Notes: generated by a model not told the origin, from the letters alone. A stretch of 53,693 nt of DNA from Betaproteobacteria bacterium (GCA_025356655.1 JANXRW010000051.1:1-53693); one strand, 5' to 3'. Positions 25,891 through 34,752 are shown, numbered from the stretch's first letter. Program-made: numbers and translations.

Positions 25891-26313
25891 TCAGAAGGGC
25901 TTCACCACCACGAGGACAACGACGGCGATCAGGATGAGGACGGGGAACTCGTTGAACCATCGGTAGAAGATGTGGCTGTGGCGGTTTTGGCCATCACGGA
26001 AGCGCCGCAACAGCAGGCCGCACCAGAGATGATAGCCAACCAGGATCATGACGAGGAACACTTTGGCATGCAGCCATCCGCCGGAGAACCCGTAGCCTCG
26101 CCAGAGCCACAGCCCCAGTGCGATGGTGCTCAGGGCCCCTGGCGCCATGATGCCGCGGTAGAGCTTGCGCTCCATCACCTTGAACCGTTGCGCGCTGGCT
26201 TCGTCGGCTTCGGCCTCGGCTAGGGCGTGGTAGACGAAGAGGCGCGGCAGGTAGAACAGGCCAGCGAACCAGGTGACCATGGCAATGATGTGAAACGCCT
26301 TGATCCAGAGCAC
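25891..26313 (-). CDS. hemJ: HemJ-type protoporphyrinogen IX oxidase
   Basis: 140 residues, four predicted membrane helices. HemJ oxidises protoporphyrinogen IX to protoporphyrin IX, the penultimate step of heme synthesis, in the inner membrane. Family features are [27 protein letters not shown] (in part) with conserved His8, [12 protein letters not shown], the [10 protein letters not shown] segment and [12 protein letters not shown]. It is followed by a hydrolase gene upstream on the same strand; the heme link with these neighbours is not obvious. Confidence 0.9.
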   Translation of the reverse strand: MLWIKAFHIIAMVTWFAGLFYLPRLFVYHALAEAEADEASAQRFKVMERKLYRGIMAPGALSTIALGLWLWRGYGFSGGWLHAKVFLVMILVGYHLWCGLLLRRFRDGQNRHSHIFYRWFNEFPVLILIAVVVLVVVKPF

Positions 26314-26324
26314 GGCCGGCGCCC

Positions 26325-26945
26325 TTAGCCCGGGGCGCAGCCGCAGCTATGATCCAGGATCCAGGCCAGTTCGCGCAGCTTGCCGTGGAAGAAGTGCCCG
26401 GCCGCCGGCAGCACGGTCACCGGAAGGCTGTGCTTGCGCGCCCAAGCCATAACGTCGGAGAGCGGGACCACATCGTCGTCCTCGCCGTGTATGACGAGCG
26501 TTCCCAAGGGGGCGGCCTCGACCTCGAAGCGGCCCACGGCCGGTGCCACCAGCACCATGCGCTCGACCTGCAGCCGTTGGGCCACACGCGTCTGCACGAA
26601 GCCGCCGAAGGAGAAGCCTCCCAGGGTCAGCGGCGGGTCCCCGAGCCGCTCGCGGAGCGCGTCTGCAACGTGGACCCAGTCGTCGGTCTCGCCGCGGCCG
26701 TCGTCATGCACGCCCTGGCTCGCGCCCACCCCCCGGAAATTCATGCGCGCCACGGCCAAGCCGGCGCCGTGGAAGCTGCGGGCCAGCGTATGCACTACCT
26801 TGTTGTCCATGGTTCCCCCGTACAGGGGATGTGGATGTGCCACCAGGGCGAGGCCCCGGCGCTGTGGGCCCGGGTCGCTCAGAACGACCTCGAGTTCGCC
26901 CACCGGCCCCTGGAGAATCAGGCGTTCCTGCGTCGCCGGCTTCAG
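26325..26945 (-). CDS. Alpha/beta hydrolase (COG2945-like)
   Basis: 206 residues if the rare start CTG at 26945-26943 is used. It overlaps the TGA of the ferredoxin gene (ATCTGA) and gives LKPATQERLILQGPVGELEV, matching where such proteins begin. No ATG, GTG or TTG is better placed: the next GTG would remove the first beta strand, and the ATG/GTG far upstream lie inside the ferredoxin gene. Family motifs are LVAHPHPLYGGTMDNKVV, RMNFRGVGASQG, the nucleophile GFSFGGF, Asp in HGEDDDVVP and His in AAGHFF. The substrate is unknown. Confidence 0.85.
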   Translation of the reverse strand: MKPATQERLILQGPVGELEVVLSDPGPQRRGLALVAHPHPLYGGTMDNKVVHTLARSFHGAGLAVARMNFRGVGASQGVHDDGRGETDDWVHVADALRERLGDPPLTLGGFSFGGFVQTRVAQRLQVERMVLVAPAVGRFEVEAAPLGTLVIHGEDDDVVPLSDVMAWARKHSLPVTVLPAAGHFFHGKLRELAWILDHSCGCAPG

Positions 26946-27250
26946 ATGCGCAGCCTCTCGACGACCTCGCCGCCCACCAGATGGCGATCGATGATCTCGT
27001 CCACATCCTCCTGGTCTACGTAGGTGTACCAGACCTCTTCGGGATAGATCACCAGCACGGGACCCTCGGCGCAACGATCCAGGCAACCTGCCTGATTGAC
27101 CCGCACCTTGCCCGGACCATTGAGGCCCAGCGCCTTGACTCGCGCCTTGGCGTGGTCACGCAGGCGTTGCGCCCCGAGCTCATTGCAGCAGGCCTCGCCA
27201 TTGCCCCGCTGGTTGCAGCAGAAGAAGAGATGCTTCGAGAAGTAGGGCAT
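26942..27250 (-). CDS. (2Fe-2S) thioredoxin-like ferredoxin
   Basis: 102 residues. HLFFCCNQRGNGEACCNELG holds the first cysteines, and NQAGCLDRCAEGPVLVIYPE the second pair, the layout of the thioredoxin-fold 2Fe-2S ferredoxins. It ends WYTYVDQEDVDEIIDRHL. Its electron partner is unknown. Its stop overlaps the start region of the alpha/beta hydrolase, so the two are probably translated together. Confidence 0.88.
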   Translation of the reverse strand: MPYFSKHLFFCCNQRGNGEACCNELGAQRLRDHAKARVKALGLNGPGKVRVNQAGCLDRCAEGPVLVIYPEEVWYTYVDQEDVDEIIDRHLVGGEVVERLRI

Positions 27251-27279
27251 GCCACCATCCGGCGCAAGAGGAGGCAGCG

Positions 27280-27285
27280 ATTATA
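27280..27285 (-). promoter_or_regulatory. Perfect -10 hexamer upstream of the ferredoxin gene
   Basis: TATAAT on the minus strand, about 30 bases before the ferredoxin ATG at 27250. No good -35 lies at 16-18 bases; CTGACA occurs 24 bases upstream, which is too far. It would place a promoter between the response-regulator gene and the ferredoxin-hydrolase-hemJ group. Confidence 0.4.
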
Positions 27286-27311
27286 GCCCGCAGCCGCTCC
27301 GACCCGCGCTG

Positions 27312-28043
27312 TCAGGTGCCCAGCGCGAGGGCTCCGGCTTGCTGCTTGCGCACCGCCGTGGCCAATTGCTCCAGACGGTAGCCGTAGCGATAGACCGCGC
27401 TCAAGCGCCAGCTGTTCTCCGGGGTCAGCCCGAGCTTGTTCCGGATCCGGCTGACATGGGTGTCCAGGGTTCGCGAGGTGACCACGGCGTTACTTCCCCA
27501 CACCATCTCGCGGATGTGGCCCCGGGAGAGGAGGCGGCCGATGTTGCGCAGGAACAGCACCGACAGATCGAAGTCCTTTGCGGTGAGTTCCAGCGGCTGG
27601 TCGTCGCGGAAGATCGTGCGCGTCTGGGTATCCACCCGGAAGCAGTCCAACTCCAGCACCTCCCCCTGGTCAACGCGCGGCCGGGCACGGCGGGTGAGTG
27701 CTTCGAGCCTGGCGAGCAGTTCCAAGCGTCGCACGGGCTTCACCATGTAGTCGTCAGCGCCTTCGCGCAGGGCCAGCACCACCTCATCCTCGCGATGGCG
27801 GGCGGTTACGAACAGCACGGGGGTTGCCGAGCGTAACCGCTCGCGCACCCGCCGCAGAACCTCGACGCCCGTGGTGTCGGGCAAGTTCCAATCAAGCACC
27901 AGGACGTCGAAGGTTTCCTGTTCCAGCGCGCGCAGGAGGGCGTTGCCGCGATCGAAACCGTGGCATTGGTGACCAGCCAGTTCCATCCAGTGCGCCAGCA
28001 GTTCGGTCTGTGAGGGGTCGTCTTCAAGAATGGCTATGCGCAT
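27312..28043 (-). CDS. OmpR-family response regulator
   Basis: 243 residues from ATG at 28043. The receiver domain (1-120) has acidic pocket EDD (7-9), phospho-acceptor Asp51 in VLVLDWNLPD, and conserved Lys in YMVKPVRR. The winged-helix DNA-binding domain follows (about 135-232: LTAKDFDLSVLFLRN, SRTLDTHVSRIRNKLGL, YRYGYRLEQ). It regulates transcription when phosphorylated. No histidine kinase is adjacent; it lies beside an Hpt protein and a single-domain receiver, which suggests a branched phosphorelay. Confidence 0.93.
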   Translation of the reverse strand: MRIAILEDDPSQTELLAHWMELAGHQCHGFDRGNALLRALEQETFDVLVLDWNLPDTTGVEVLRRVRERLRSATPVLFVTARHREDEVVLALREGADDYMVKPVRRLELLARLEALTRRARPRVDQGEVLELDCFRVDTQTRTIFRDDQPLELTAKDFDLSVLFLRNIGRLLSRGHIREMVWGSNAVVTSRTLDTHVSRIRNKLGLTPENSWRLSAVYRYGYRLEQLATAVRKQQAGALALGT

Positions 28044-28074
28044 GGTAAAAGATCCAGGCGAAAGTAAAATCCCG

Positions 28075-28428
28075 TTAAGAAAAGATCGGCTGAACGCGGA
28101 CCAGATACTGCTCGAGACGCTCGAGGAGGCTTTCCACGTCCTCGCCGTCCGCCGCGCCCGCCGCCTGCATGAGCTTGCGCCCCAGCAGGGACAGTTCGGA
28201 GAAGCCAAAAGCCCCGCCTGCACCCTTGAGGTCGTGAGCGAGATTGGCGATCCGCTCATAGTCCCCTTCTTGTAGCGCATTGCGAAGTGCCACAACATCG
28301 GTGCGCTTGCGGTGAAGGAAACGCTCCACCAGTGCTTCCATGTCCTTACCGAACTCCACCACCAACGCTTCCTTCGGCTCCGCTTGCCGCCGGTGCGTCG
28401 GTTGTCTCAGGGCTCCGATCTGGTTCAT
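28075..28428 (-). CDS. Hpt (histidine phosphotransfer) domain protein
   Basis: 117 residues forming one Hpt domain. The phosphorylatable His65 lies in ANLAHDLKGAGGAFGFSEL. The rest is a helical bundle. It would move phosphoryl groups between a hybrid kinase and receivers. Its start overlaps the stop of the receiver gene upstream (ATGA at 28425-28428), and the OmpR-type regulator begins 31 bp downstream, so the three are one operon and probably one pathway. Confidence 0.9.
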   Translation of the reverse strand: MNQIGALRQPTHRRQAEPKEALVVEFGKDMEALVERFLHRKRTDVVALRNALQEGDYERIANLAHDLKGAGGAFGFSELSLLGRKLMQAAGAADGEDVESLLERLEQYLVRVQPIFS

Positions 28429-28817
28429 TCTCCCGTCTCCGCGGCATTTACCTTCCGTATGATTTCCAGCACTTTCTCCCGCAACTGGGCCGCCCGCAGC
28501 GGCTTATGCATTAATTGATCGCACCCGCATTCGAGTGCCATGTCCGCCTCGGGCCCGTCCTGATAGGCCGTGAGGCCGACGATGGGGCGGACGTAACCGC
28601 GCTCGCGCAGGGTTCGCACCGCTTCAAAGCCATTCATCACGGGCATGTTCATGTCCATCAACACCAGCGTGGGATGTTCGGCCCAGGCCAACTCGACGGC
28701 CCGCTCGCCGTTTTCTGCGCTGAACACCTCCAGGCCCATGTCGCGCAGTTGCAGGCAGACCAGTTCCCGGATGTCCTCGTTGTCCTCTGCCACCAGTACG
28801 GTCATGCGTGCGTCCAT
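28425..28817 (-). CDS. Single-domain response regulator
   Basis: 130 residues from ATG at 28817 (ATG 28805 is also possible; neither has a clear ribosome site). Only a receiver domain is present: acidic residues in VAEDNED, phospho-acceptor Asp55 in LVLMDMNMPVMNG, the Thr in VGLTAYQD and Lys in LMHKPLRAAQ. Such stand-alone receivers act as phosphate relays or protein-interaction switches. It is the first gene of the phosphorelay trio. Confidence 0.92.
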   Translation of the reverse strand: MDARMTVLVAEDNEDIRELVCLQLRDMGLEVFSAENGERAVELAWAEHPTLVLMDMNMPVMNGFEAVRTLRERGYVRPIVGLTAYQDGPEADMALECGCDQLMHKPLRAAQLREKVLEIIRKVNAAETGE

Positions 28818-28998
28818 TAGGGGGGGCTTCAAGTTCTGGCTCGGGCACAGGGGCCTGAGCACCGCATTCGGGTTGTTTGGCGCCGCTGCGCCCGCTCGCC
28901 CAACTTCATTGCAAAAGCCGTGCCACGAGGGGAGGCCAGCGCGAGTCCCTTACGCGGCGGGGCTTTGGCGTGGTGCGCGCGGTGCTCTGGGGGGCCTG

Positions 28999-29628
28999 CT
29001 ATGAGAAAAATCTAACGTTTTGCGCGACGGGACCCTGCCAGTTCGGACGCCCCCCCAGCGACTGCGCGAAGGCCTGCGCCTGCGGAAAAAACCGGCGGAA
29101 GTCGGCCTCAAAGAGCGAATAGTGCGCCAGCAACTCCTCGGCGCCACCCCGGAGGAGGTTAGGGCCGGAGAGCCGCCGCCCGATGCCCTCCAGGGCAAGG
29201 CTCACCTGGTCCGGGTCGCGGTAGGAGCCCAGCCAGTCCTCCCGGACCAGGTACGGGACGAGGCGCTGCAGGCGCTCGGGCAGGCGCCAGGCTTCAGTCT
29301 GCAGGGTCCGGTAGACGCGCCCGGTGAAACTGCCCAGGTCCTCCTGGGCGTAATCCGCCCAGTGCAGTGCCAAGAAATGGTCGTAGAAGAGATCCACCAT
29401 GATTCCTGCCACCCGGCGCCGGGCCGGGCCCACCCGCGCGCGGCTCGCCCGGAAGTCGGGTTGCATGTCGGCAAAGCTGTCAATGCGCCGATGGAGGGCG
29501 ATGCTCGCGCGCTCCTCCTCCGGCCCCTGGTAGGCCGCCAGCGGGCCCTTGACGAAATCTCCCAGCAGGCTTCCCAGGAGGGCAGGCGCGGTATCGGCTC
29601 CGAGCAGGAGATGGGCCAGGTAGTTCAA
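28999..29628 (-). CDS. acpH: Acyl carrier protein phosphodiesterase (AcpH-like)
   Basis: 209 residues with TTG start at 29628, chosen because homologues begin (M)NYLAHLLL; the ATG/GTG starts further upstream add unrelated, Arg-rich sequence. Family motifs are LGSLLGDFVKG (usually GNL.ADFVKG), IALHRRIDSFAD and VDLFYDHFLA. AcpH removes the 4'-phosphopantetheine arm from acyl carrier protein, a metal-dependent reaction of the HD type. It is divergent from the dioxygenase-like gene at 29749. Confidence 0.82.
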   Translation of the reverse strand: MNYLAHLLLGADTAPALLGSLLGDFVKGPLAAYQGPEEERASIALHRRIDSFADMQPDFRASRARVGPARRRVAGIMVDLFYDHFLALHWADYAQEDLGSFTGRVYRTLQTEAWRLPERLQRLVPYLVREDWLGSYRDPDQVSLALEGIGRRLSGPNLLRGGAEELLAHYSLFEADFRRFFPQAQAFAQSLGGRPNWQGPVAQNVRFFS

Positions 29629-29748
29629 GGCGGGTGCTCGCAGGAGGGGGAATACCCGCGAGCTTAGCCTTGGGGCGCGGCGGGCGCCCAGGCGCCGGTG
29701 GTATCCTTCGGCCGTGGCGAGCCGGGGCAGCGCCAGGACGGGGAGGCA

Positions 29749-30459
29749 ATGAGTGCGGGCTTGACGGCGCAAGACCAAGCGGAGTGCGCCTCTGCGGGTT
29801 TGCTGATGGCGGGTTTCGCGCTAACCGGGCCGTTGCTTGACACGGCTCGCCACCACCTGGAGACGCTGCTGCGCCACCGCCCTGACATCCCGCCGGAGCG
29901 CTGGGTCTGCCCGCGTATCCCGGCGGGGCCCGAGCACGACGCGGCTGCGGCAGCGCCCTGGTTGGGGCTCGCCACTGGGGCGCCGCTGGTCGACGTGGTG
30001 GAGGCGCTGATCGGCCCGGATATCATCTTGTGGGGTAGCCCAATCTTCTGCAAGCCGCCCTTCACCGGCCGTGAAATTACCTGGCACCAGGACGGGCAGT
30101 ACGGGCCCATAAACCCGCTCGCCCCCTGCGCGGCCTGGATCGCCCTCGACGACGCCCACTGCGCGACCTCTGCCTTGCGCGCGCGCCAATTCCCACTGCA
30201 CGACGTTTTTTTCGTCCACGGCCCGGCCGCGAAGGTGTCGCCGCGGCGCCGAGCAGCCTTGGGGGTGCGTCACTTGCCTGGGAACTCGGTGCTCGAGCGC
30301 GATCGGCGGCGGGCTCAATCTCACGCAGCGCTTCGTTTCGACCGCGGTCGCCGCCCCATCGGGTTGCTGCGGGGCGAGGACCGCACGCGCCGCAATAATT
30401 TTTTGACGGGTCACGGCGAGGACTACCCCCTCACGCCCCGCGTATGGGACGACGCCTAA
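29749..30459 (+). CDS. Phytanoyl-CoA dioxygenase-like protein with internal deletion
   Basis: 236 residues from ATG at 29749. The Fe(II)-binding His113-x-Asp115 motif is in ITWHQDGQYGPINPLAPCAAWIALDD (in part). A likely distal His151 is in FPLHDVFFVHGPA, followed by the SPRRRA segment of this family. Only about 15 residues separate DDA from FPLHD, where relatives have some 60-70 including the PGSH loop. That points to an in-frame internal deletion of about 50 residues. Such enzymes hydroxylate with 2-oxoglutarate; this copy may be inactive. Its stop overlaps the next start (TAATG). Confidence 0.7.
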   Translation: MSAGLTAQDQAECASAGLLMAGFALTGPLLDTARHHLETLLRHRPDIPPERWVCPRIPAGPEHDAAAAAPWLGLATGAPLVDVVEALIGPDIILWGSPIFCKPPFTGREITWHQDGQYGPINPLAPCAAWIALDDAHCATSALRARQFPLHDVFFVHGPAAKVSPRRRAALGVRHLPGNSVLERDRRRAQSHAALRFDRGRRPIGLLRGEDRTRRNNFLTGHGEDYPLTPRVWDDA

Positions 30460-31499
30460 TGAAAAACGACCCCGTTATCTTGACCGATCCCCGAGCGCCG
30501 GACCCCGGAGGGCTGCCGACCGGGGCCGCCGCGAGCGACCTCCTGCAGGAGACCTGGCGCCAAATGCTCGACGCCGGCCAAGTTGCATCGCTGGCGCAGT
30601 CGCTGGCCGGGGTGACCGGGCCCGCGCAGCGTGCGCTGGCCCTGGGGGCGCTCGACCGCGCCCTGCAGCCACAGCGTCGCGAGTCCCCGGTGTTGGGTGG
30701 CTGGGTCTTCTGTCTGCCGCTGCTGGTGGTGGCGGCGGGCACGCCTGGGACCAGCCTCCCGGGAGAGTTACCCGACCCCGGGCGCCTCGTGCGCCTGCTG
30801 GGCGATGCCGGCGCGGCTGCGCCCGGCGCGGCGGTCAGTCTCGCGCCTGCGCTGTGCGCGCCCGGCTGGAATGACGCAGCCATGCTGCTTGATCTGCACC
30901 AGTGCGCCCGTGCGCTGGAACAAGGGGCTCCGCCAACTGTGCCGGCACTCGCTCCCGCGCCGATCCTGTTGAGCGGCGAAGGCGAGGAGGTACACCTGCG
31001 CTACTTGGTGGGGCTGGCCCTCACGCCGCGGGCGGCGCCATCGGTCCTGGAGACCGCGGCCAACGTCGCGCGCTGGGGAATGAGTCTGGGCCAGGAGGTT
31101 GCCGCCCAACTCGCCACCCAGGGGGTGACGACGCTGGTATTGCCGCGGCCACCGCAGGGCCCCATGATCGGGACCCAGTCCGGCGAGATCGCCCGAGCCG
31201 AGATTGGCCTCCAGCTGTTCGTCAGCGCGGCACTGCGGCACTACCGGGGCGCAACGGGAGAGCCCGAGGTCACCGTGGCGTCCTTGCGCGGGGGTGCTAT
31301 CGGGCTGTGTCTCTACTCGGTCTTCGACCGCGAGCCGCCGCGAATCCATCGGCGTGAACTCGCGGCAACGGAGGACTTCCAGGAGGCGGCCCGGAGCCTC
31401 CTCGACCTCCTCCAGGAGTGCCGCGTGGAGCAGCCGCGGATCGTCTCAGGGGTGCTGAGCGAGGAGGAACTCGTAGCCGCTGGTCCCCGGCCGCACTGA
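30459..31499 (+). CDS. Conserved protein of unknown function
   Basis: 346 residues; ATG at 30459 overlaps the TAA of the dioxygenase-like gene. There is no signal peptide or membrane segment. It is rich in Ala, Gly, Leu and Pro, with helix-forming stretches (DLLQETWRQMLDAGQVASLA, ARSLLDLLQECRVEQ) and Gly-rich turns (SLRGGAIGLCLYSVFDREP). Not recognised. Coupling to a dioxygenase may mean a shared pathway, but the upstream gene looks damaged. Confidence 0.7.
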   Translation: MKNDPVILTDPRAPDPGGLPTGAAASDLLQETWRQMLDAGQVASLAQSLAGVTGPAQRALALGALDRALQPQRRESPVLGGWVFCLPLLVVAAGTPGTSLPGELPDPGRLVRLLGDAGAAAPGAAVSLAPALCAPGWNDAAMLLDLHQCARALEQGAPPTVPALAPAPILLSGEGEEVHLRYLVGLALTPRAAPSVLETAANVARWGMSLGQEVAAQLATQGVTTLVLPRPPQGPMIGTQSGEIARAEIGLQLFVSAALRHYRGATGEPEVTVASLRGGAIGLCLYSVFDREPPRIHRRELAATEDFQEAARSLLDLLQECRVEQPRIVSGVLSEEELVAAGPRPH

Positions 31500-31549
31500 A
31501 CTCGGCCCGCGCCTGCGCAGGCGGTGCCCGCCTGCGGGCTTGGGCTTCA

Positions 31550-32590
31550 TCAGTCTTCATCCAAGAAGTTTTGCACCTCACGGAAGAGTTGAATCCGGTT
31601 CTTCTCCATGATCACCGTGTGGGTTCCTTCGCCAATCTCCACCAGTCGCCGGCGCGGCGCCTGGGTGAGCTTGTGGAAGACGGCCTGCGCCTCGGCCCAG
31701 GGCGTGTCCTGGTCCCATTCTGCGTGCACCACCAGGGTCGGCACGGGGATGCGTGCCGGGTCGTAGAACGGTGCACCCGCCGACCAGCGTTCACGGACAT
31801 CCTTGACGACCCCGTTAGGCGCGCGCAGGACCCCGGAGGCGGCACTGTCGGGGTCGGTGGCCCAGGTGGCTTCAGCCCAGGCCTCGAACCAGCCCTCGGG
31901 GATGAGCTCTGCCTGCTTGTCCGCGGGGACGCCTTTGAGCCAGCGGGTTCGAGCCGCTGCCGGCGTCACAGTCCGGTAGGCGCCCAGGGGTGCGTTCCCC
32001 GCTAGTGCCGGGGGCATGTCGCGCAGCCACACGGGCGCGTAGAGGATCAGCCGCGCCACCTCGGCGGGGTAGCGCTCGGCGTAGGCGCCCACCAGGGTGG
32101 TTCCCCAGGACCAGCCGAGCAGGTTGACGCGGGTGATCCCGCGCCGGGCCAGGACGTGCCGCACCGCACTGCGCAGGTCGCGCACGCCCACTTCACTGTC
32201 GACGAGCGGCGGGTTGTCCGCAGCGGGGCGGTCCATTGCCGCCGGCCGGGTGGAGCGGCCGTAGCCACGCAAGTCGACCAGGTAGACGTCGTAGCCGTGG
32301 CCGGCCAGGTATTCCATCCAGGAGCAGCCGCCCAGGGGCAGATCGAAGGCCGTCTCCGATGGGTAGGTGGCACCGTGGACGTAGACCAGCACGCGTGCCG
32401 GGGTGAACGCGGCAACGCCAGCGGGGCGTTTGTTGCGGATGTAGAGGTCGATCCCCGGGGTATCGGAGGCGATCCAGTAGGATTCCGCCGCCAAGGCCGT
32501 TGCCGGACAGGGGCTCTCGGCCGAGGCAGTCGAGATGGCCAGTGCGGTGGCCAGGAGCGCCATCAGGCGCAGGAGGTTCAGGCGTGACAT
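31550..32590 (-). CDS. Exported alpha/beta hydrolase
   Basis: 346 residues from ATG at 32590 with GGAGTCCTCC just before it; a longer frame upstream is not protein-like. The signal peptide runs to about residue 24 (ISTASA / ESPCP). The hydrolase core has VYVHGATYPSE, DLRGYGRSTRP, the nucleophile elbow LGWSWGTTLVGAY, Asp in VVHAEWDQDTP and His in EGTHTVIMEK. It should be a periplasmic or secreted serine hydrolase. It is divergent from phaZ; a link with polyester or lipid turnover is possible but unproven. Confidence 0.88.
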   Translation of the reverse strand: MSRLNLLRLMALLATALAISTASAESPCPATALAAESYWIASDTPGIDLYIRNKRPAGVAAFTPARVLVYVHGATYPSETAFDLPLGGCSWMEYLAGHGYDVYLVDLRGYGRSTRPAAMDRPAADNPPLVDSEVGVRDLRSAVRHVLARRGITRVNLLGWSWGTTLVGAYAERYPAEVARLILYAPVWLRDMPPALAGNAPLGAYRTVTPAAARTRWLKGVPADKQAELIPEGWFEAWAEATWATDPDSAASGVLRAPNGVVKDVRERWSAGAPFYDPARIPVPTLVVHAEWDQDTPWAEAQAVFHKLTQAPRRRLVEIGEGTHTVIMEKNRIQLFREVQNFLDED

Positions 32591-32886
32591 GGAGGACTCC
32601 CCGATCGAAGGTAGGCGCGAGGACAGGCACGTCCCCGCGCTGCCGCGGATTGTTACATGATCTGCGGGCGGCGTCCGCAGGCCCCCCGGCTGAGGTATGC
32701 TGCACATCGCCAGACGGGCACGAGCGCGGTCCGAGTCTCCTGGCCCTGAAGCCCGGCGCGCAATGGTGCGATGCGAGCCCGGCCGGGCTTGCCTCGGGAC
32801 CGGGCGCGGGCCTTGCTCCACTGACAGTCATAGCCGCAACAGCCCCGGATGTCCTCCGGAAAAGATGACGAGGGACCCCACAGACC

Positions 32887-34119
32887 ATGCTCTACAACCT
32901 TCATGAAGTGAACAAGACCCTCGCCGCCCCCGTGGTGGCCTGGGCTGACGCTACCCGCCGGATGTTCACCAATCCCTACAGTCCGCTCGCGTACATGCCC
33001 ATGAGCCGACATGTGGCGGCCAGCAACGAATTGGTGGTGCGCCTGATGCGCAGCTACGACAAGCCCCTGTGGGGCCTGGACGAGACCGAGGTGGACGGTC
33101 AGCCTGTCCCCGTGGCCCTGGAGGTGGCGATGGAGAAGCCCTTCTGCAGGCTTCTGCATTTCCGGAAGGTCGTCGACCCGGAAGGTCCCGGCCTCGAGCA
33201 GCCCCGTGTCCTGGTGTTCGCCCCGCTCTCCGGGCACTATTCGACGCTACTGCGCGACACCGTGCGTACCCTGCTGCCGGATTTCGATGTCTATGTGACC
33301 GACTGGACCGACGCGCGAATGGTGCCGTTGGCTGACGGCCCTTTCCATCTGGACGACTATGTGGACTATTGCATCGCCTTCATGCGGCACCTCTCGCCGG
33401 GCTTGCAGATCATGTCCGTGTGCCAGCCCACCGTGCCCGTGCTGGTCGCGGTGTCGGTCATGTCCGAGGCGGGGGATCCCGCGACGCCACGCGGCATGGT
33501 CATGATGGGCGGTCCGATCGATGCACGCCGGAGCCCGACGGTGGTCAACGACCTCGCGATGCGTCGACCCTTCTCCTGGTTCGAGGACCGGGTCATCGAC
33601 CGGGTCCCCGCCAGCTATCCCGGGTTCATGCGTCGGGTCTACCCCGGCTTCCTCCAGCACTTCAGCTTCATCGCCATGAACGCGGAGCGTCACTTTGACG
33701 CGCACAAGGACTTTTTCAACTACCTGGTTCAGGGCGACGGTGACAGCGCCGAGAGCCACCGCCGCTTCTATGACGAGTACAACGCGGTCCTGGACATGCC
33801 CGCGGAGTACTACCTGGACACCATCAAGACGGTCTTCCAGGAATTTTCTCTACCCCGGGGCCAGTACCGGCATCGGGGCAACTTGGTTCATCCGGAGGCT
33901 GTCACCGCCACGGCGCTGTTTACGATCGAGGGCGAGTTGGACGACATCTCCGGCCACGGCCAGACGGAGGCAGCCCATACGCTGTGTACGAACATTCCCG
34001 CCGAGCGTCGCCAGCACTTGATGGCCGCAGGTGTGGGCCACTACGGGATATTCAGCGGACGCCGCTTCCGGGAATCCATCTACCCGCAGATCCGCGAATT
34101 CTTCCAGCGCTACGCCTGA
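32887..34119 (+). CDS. phaZ: Intracellular polyhydroxyalkanoate depolymerase
   Basis: 410 residues. It degrades stored poly(3-hydroxybutyrate) at the granule surface. Its hallmark is a nucleophilic cysteine instead of serine, Cys179 in MSVCQPTVPVL. Other conserved parts are YVTDWTDARMVP, MMGGPIDARRSPT, IEGELDDISGHGQTEAAH with the catalytic Asp, and His in GVGHYGIFSGRR. There is no signal peptide. The presence of phaZ implies the cell stores PHB. The exported hydrolase gene lies divergently 296 bp upstream. Confidence 0.95.
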   Translation: MLYNLHEVNKTLAAPVVAWADATRRMFTNPYSPLAYMPMSRHVAASNELVVRLMRSYDKPLWGLDETEVDGQPVPVALEVAMEKPFCRLLHFRKVVDPEGPGLEQPRVLVFAPLSGHYSTLLRDTVRTLLPDFDVYVTDWTDARMVPLADGPFHLDDYVDYCIAFMRHLSPGLQIMSVCQPTVPVLVAVSVMSEAGDPATPRGMVMMGGPIDARRSPTVVNDLAMRRPFSWFEDRVIDRVPASYPGFMRRVYPGFLQHFSFIAMNAERHFDAHKDFFNYLVQGDGDSAESHRRFYDEYNAVLDMPAEYYLDTIKTVFQEFSLPRGQYRHRGNLVHPEAVTATALFTIEGELDDISGHGQTEAAHTLCTNIPAERRQHLMAAGVGHYGIFSGRRFRESIYPQIREFFQRYA

Positions 34120-34236
34120 AGCAGGCGCCCCGGGAGCGTTAGGGTTTGCGCCCGCTCCCCGGGCGGCTAGAATAGGCCTCCTGCCGGGGTTCTCCTCGGC
34201 TGAGTACGCTTCCAATAGCCGTCGGACCCCTGCCCT

Positions 34237-34752
34237 ATGAACGCGCGCGCACCCCTATTGAACCCGATCCCCTTGGTCATGCCGGAGCGCATCGCGCAGG
34301 AGATCGCCGTGACGGCCGTGCCGGAAGACGAGCGCGTATGGGTCCCGCAAGCGCCTGATGTCTGGTTCCGTCCGCTCATGCTCAATACCGTGGCGGGCGG
34401 TTGGTTCAACCTTCTGCGCGTGCGGAAGTCTGGCGTGCTCTCGCGCCACCGACACCCGGGCCCCGTCAACGGCTACGTCATCAAGGGCTCCTGGCGCTAC
34501 CTGGAGCACTCGTGGGTTGCCTCCGAGGGCAGCTACGTCTGGGAGGCGCCGGGGGAGATTCACACGCTGGTGGTAGATGAAGATGTCACCGAAATGATCA
34601 CTCTGTTCAACGTGAATGGGGCCATGATCTACCTCGATGAGCAGGGTCGCCACATCGGCTACGAAGACGTCTACACCAAGATCGAGATGTGCCGCGCCCA
34701 CTACGCAAAGGTCGGCCTGGGCGCCGACTACGTGGACCAATTCATCCGCTGA
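34237..34752 (+). CDS. Cupin dioxygenase, 2,4'-dihydroxyacetophenone dioxygenase-like
   Basis: 171 residues, one cupin barrel. The metal motif is visible: two His in LSRHRHPGPVNGYVIKGSW, Glu or His in the second motif SYVWEAPGEIHTLVV. MITLFNVNGAMIYLDEQG is typical of the 2,4'-dihydroxyacetophenone dioxygenase family, which splits a C-C bond with non-heme iron. The substrate may differ here. It is the first gene of the plus-strand cluster B, 38 bp before the quinone oxidoreductase gene. Confidence 0.78.
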   Translation: MNARAPLLNPIPLVMPERIAQEIAVTAVPEDERVWVPQAPDVWFRPLMLNTVAGGWFNLLRVRKSGVLSRHRHPGPVNGYVIKGSWRYLEHSWVASEGSYVWEAPGEIHTLVVDEDVTEMITLFNVNGAMIYLDEQGRHIGYEDVYTKIEMCRAHYAKVGLGADYVDQFIR

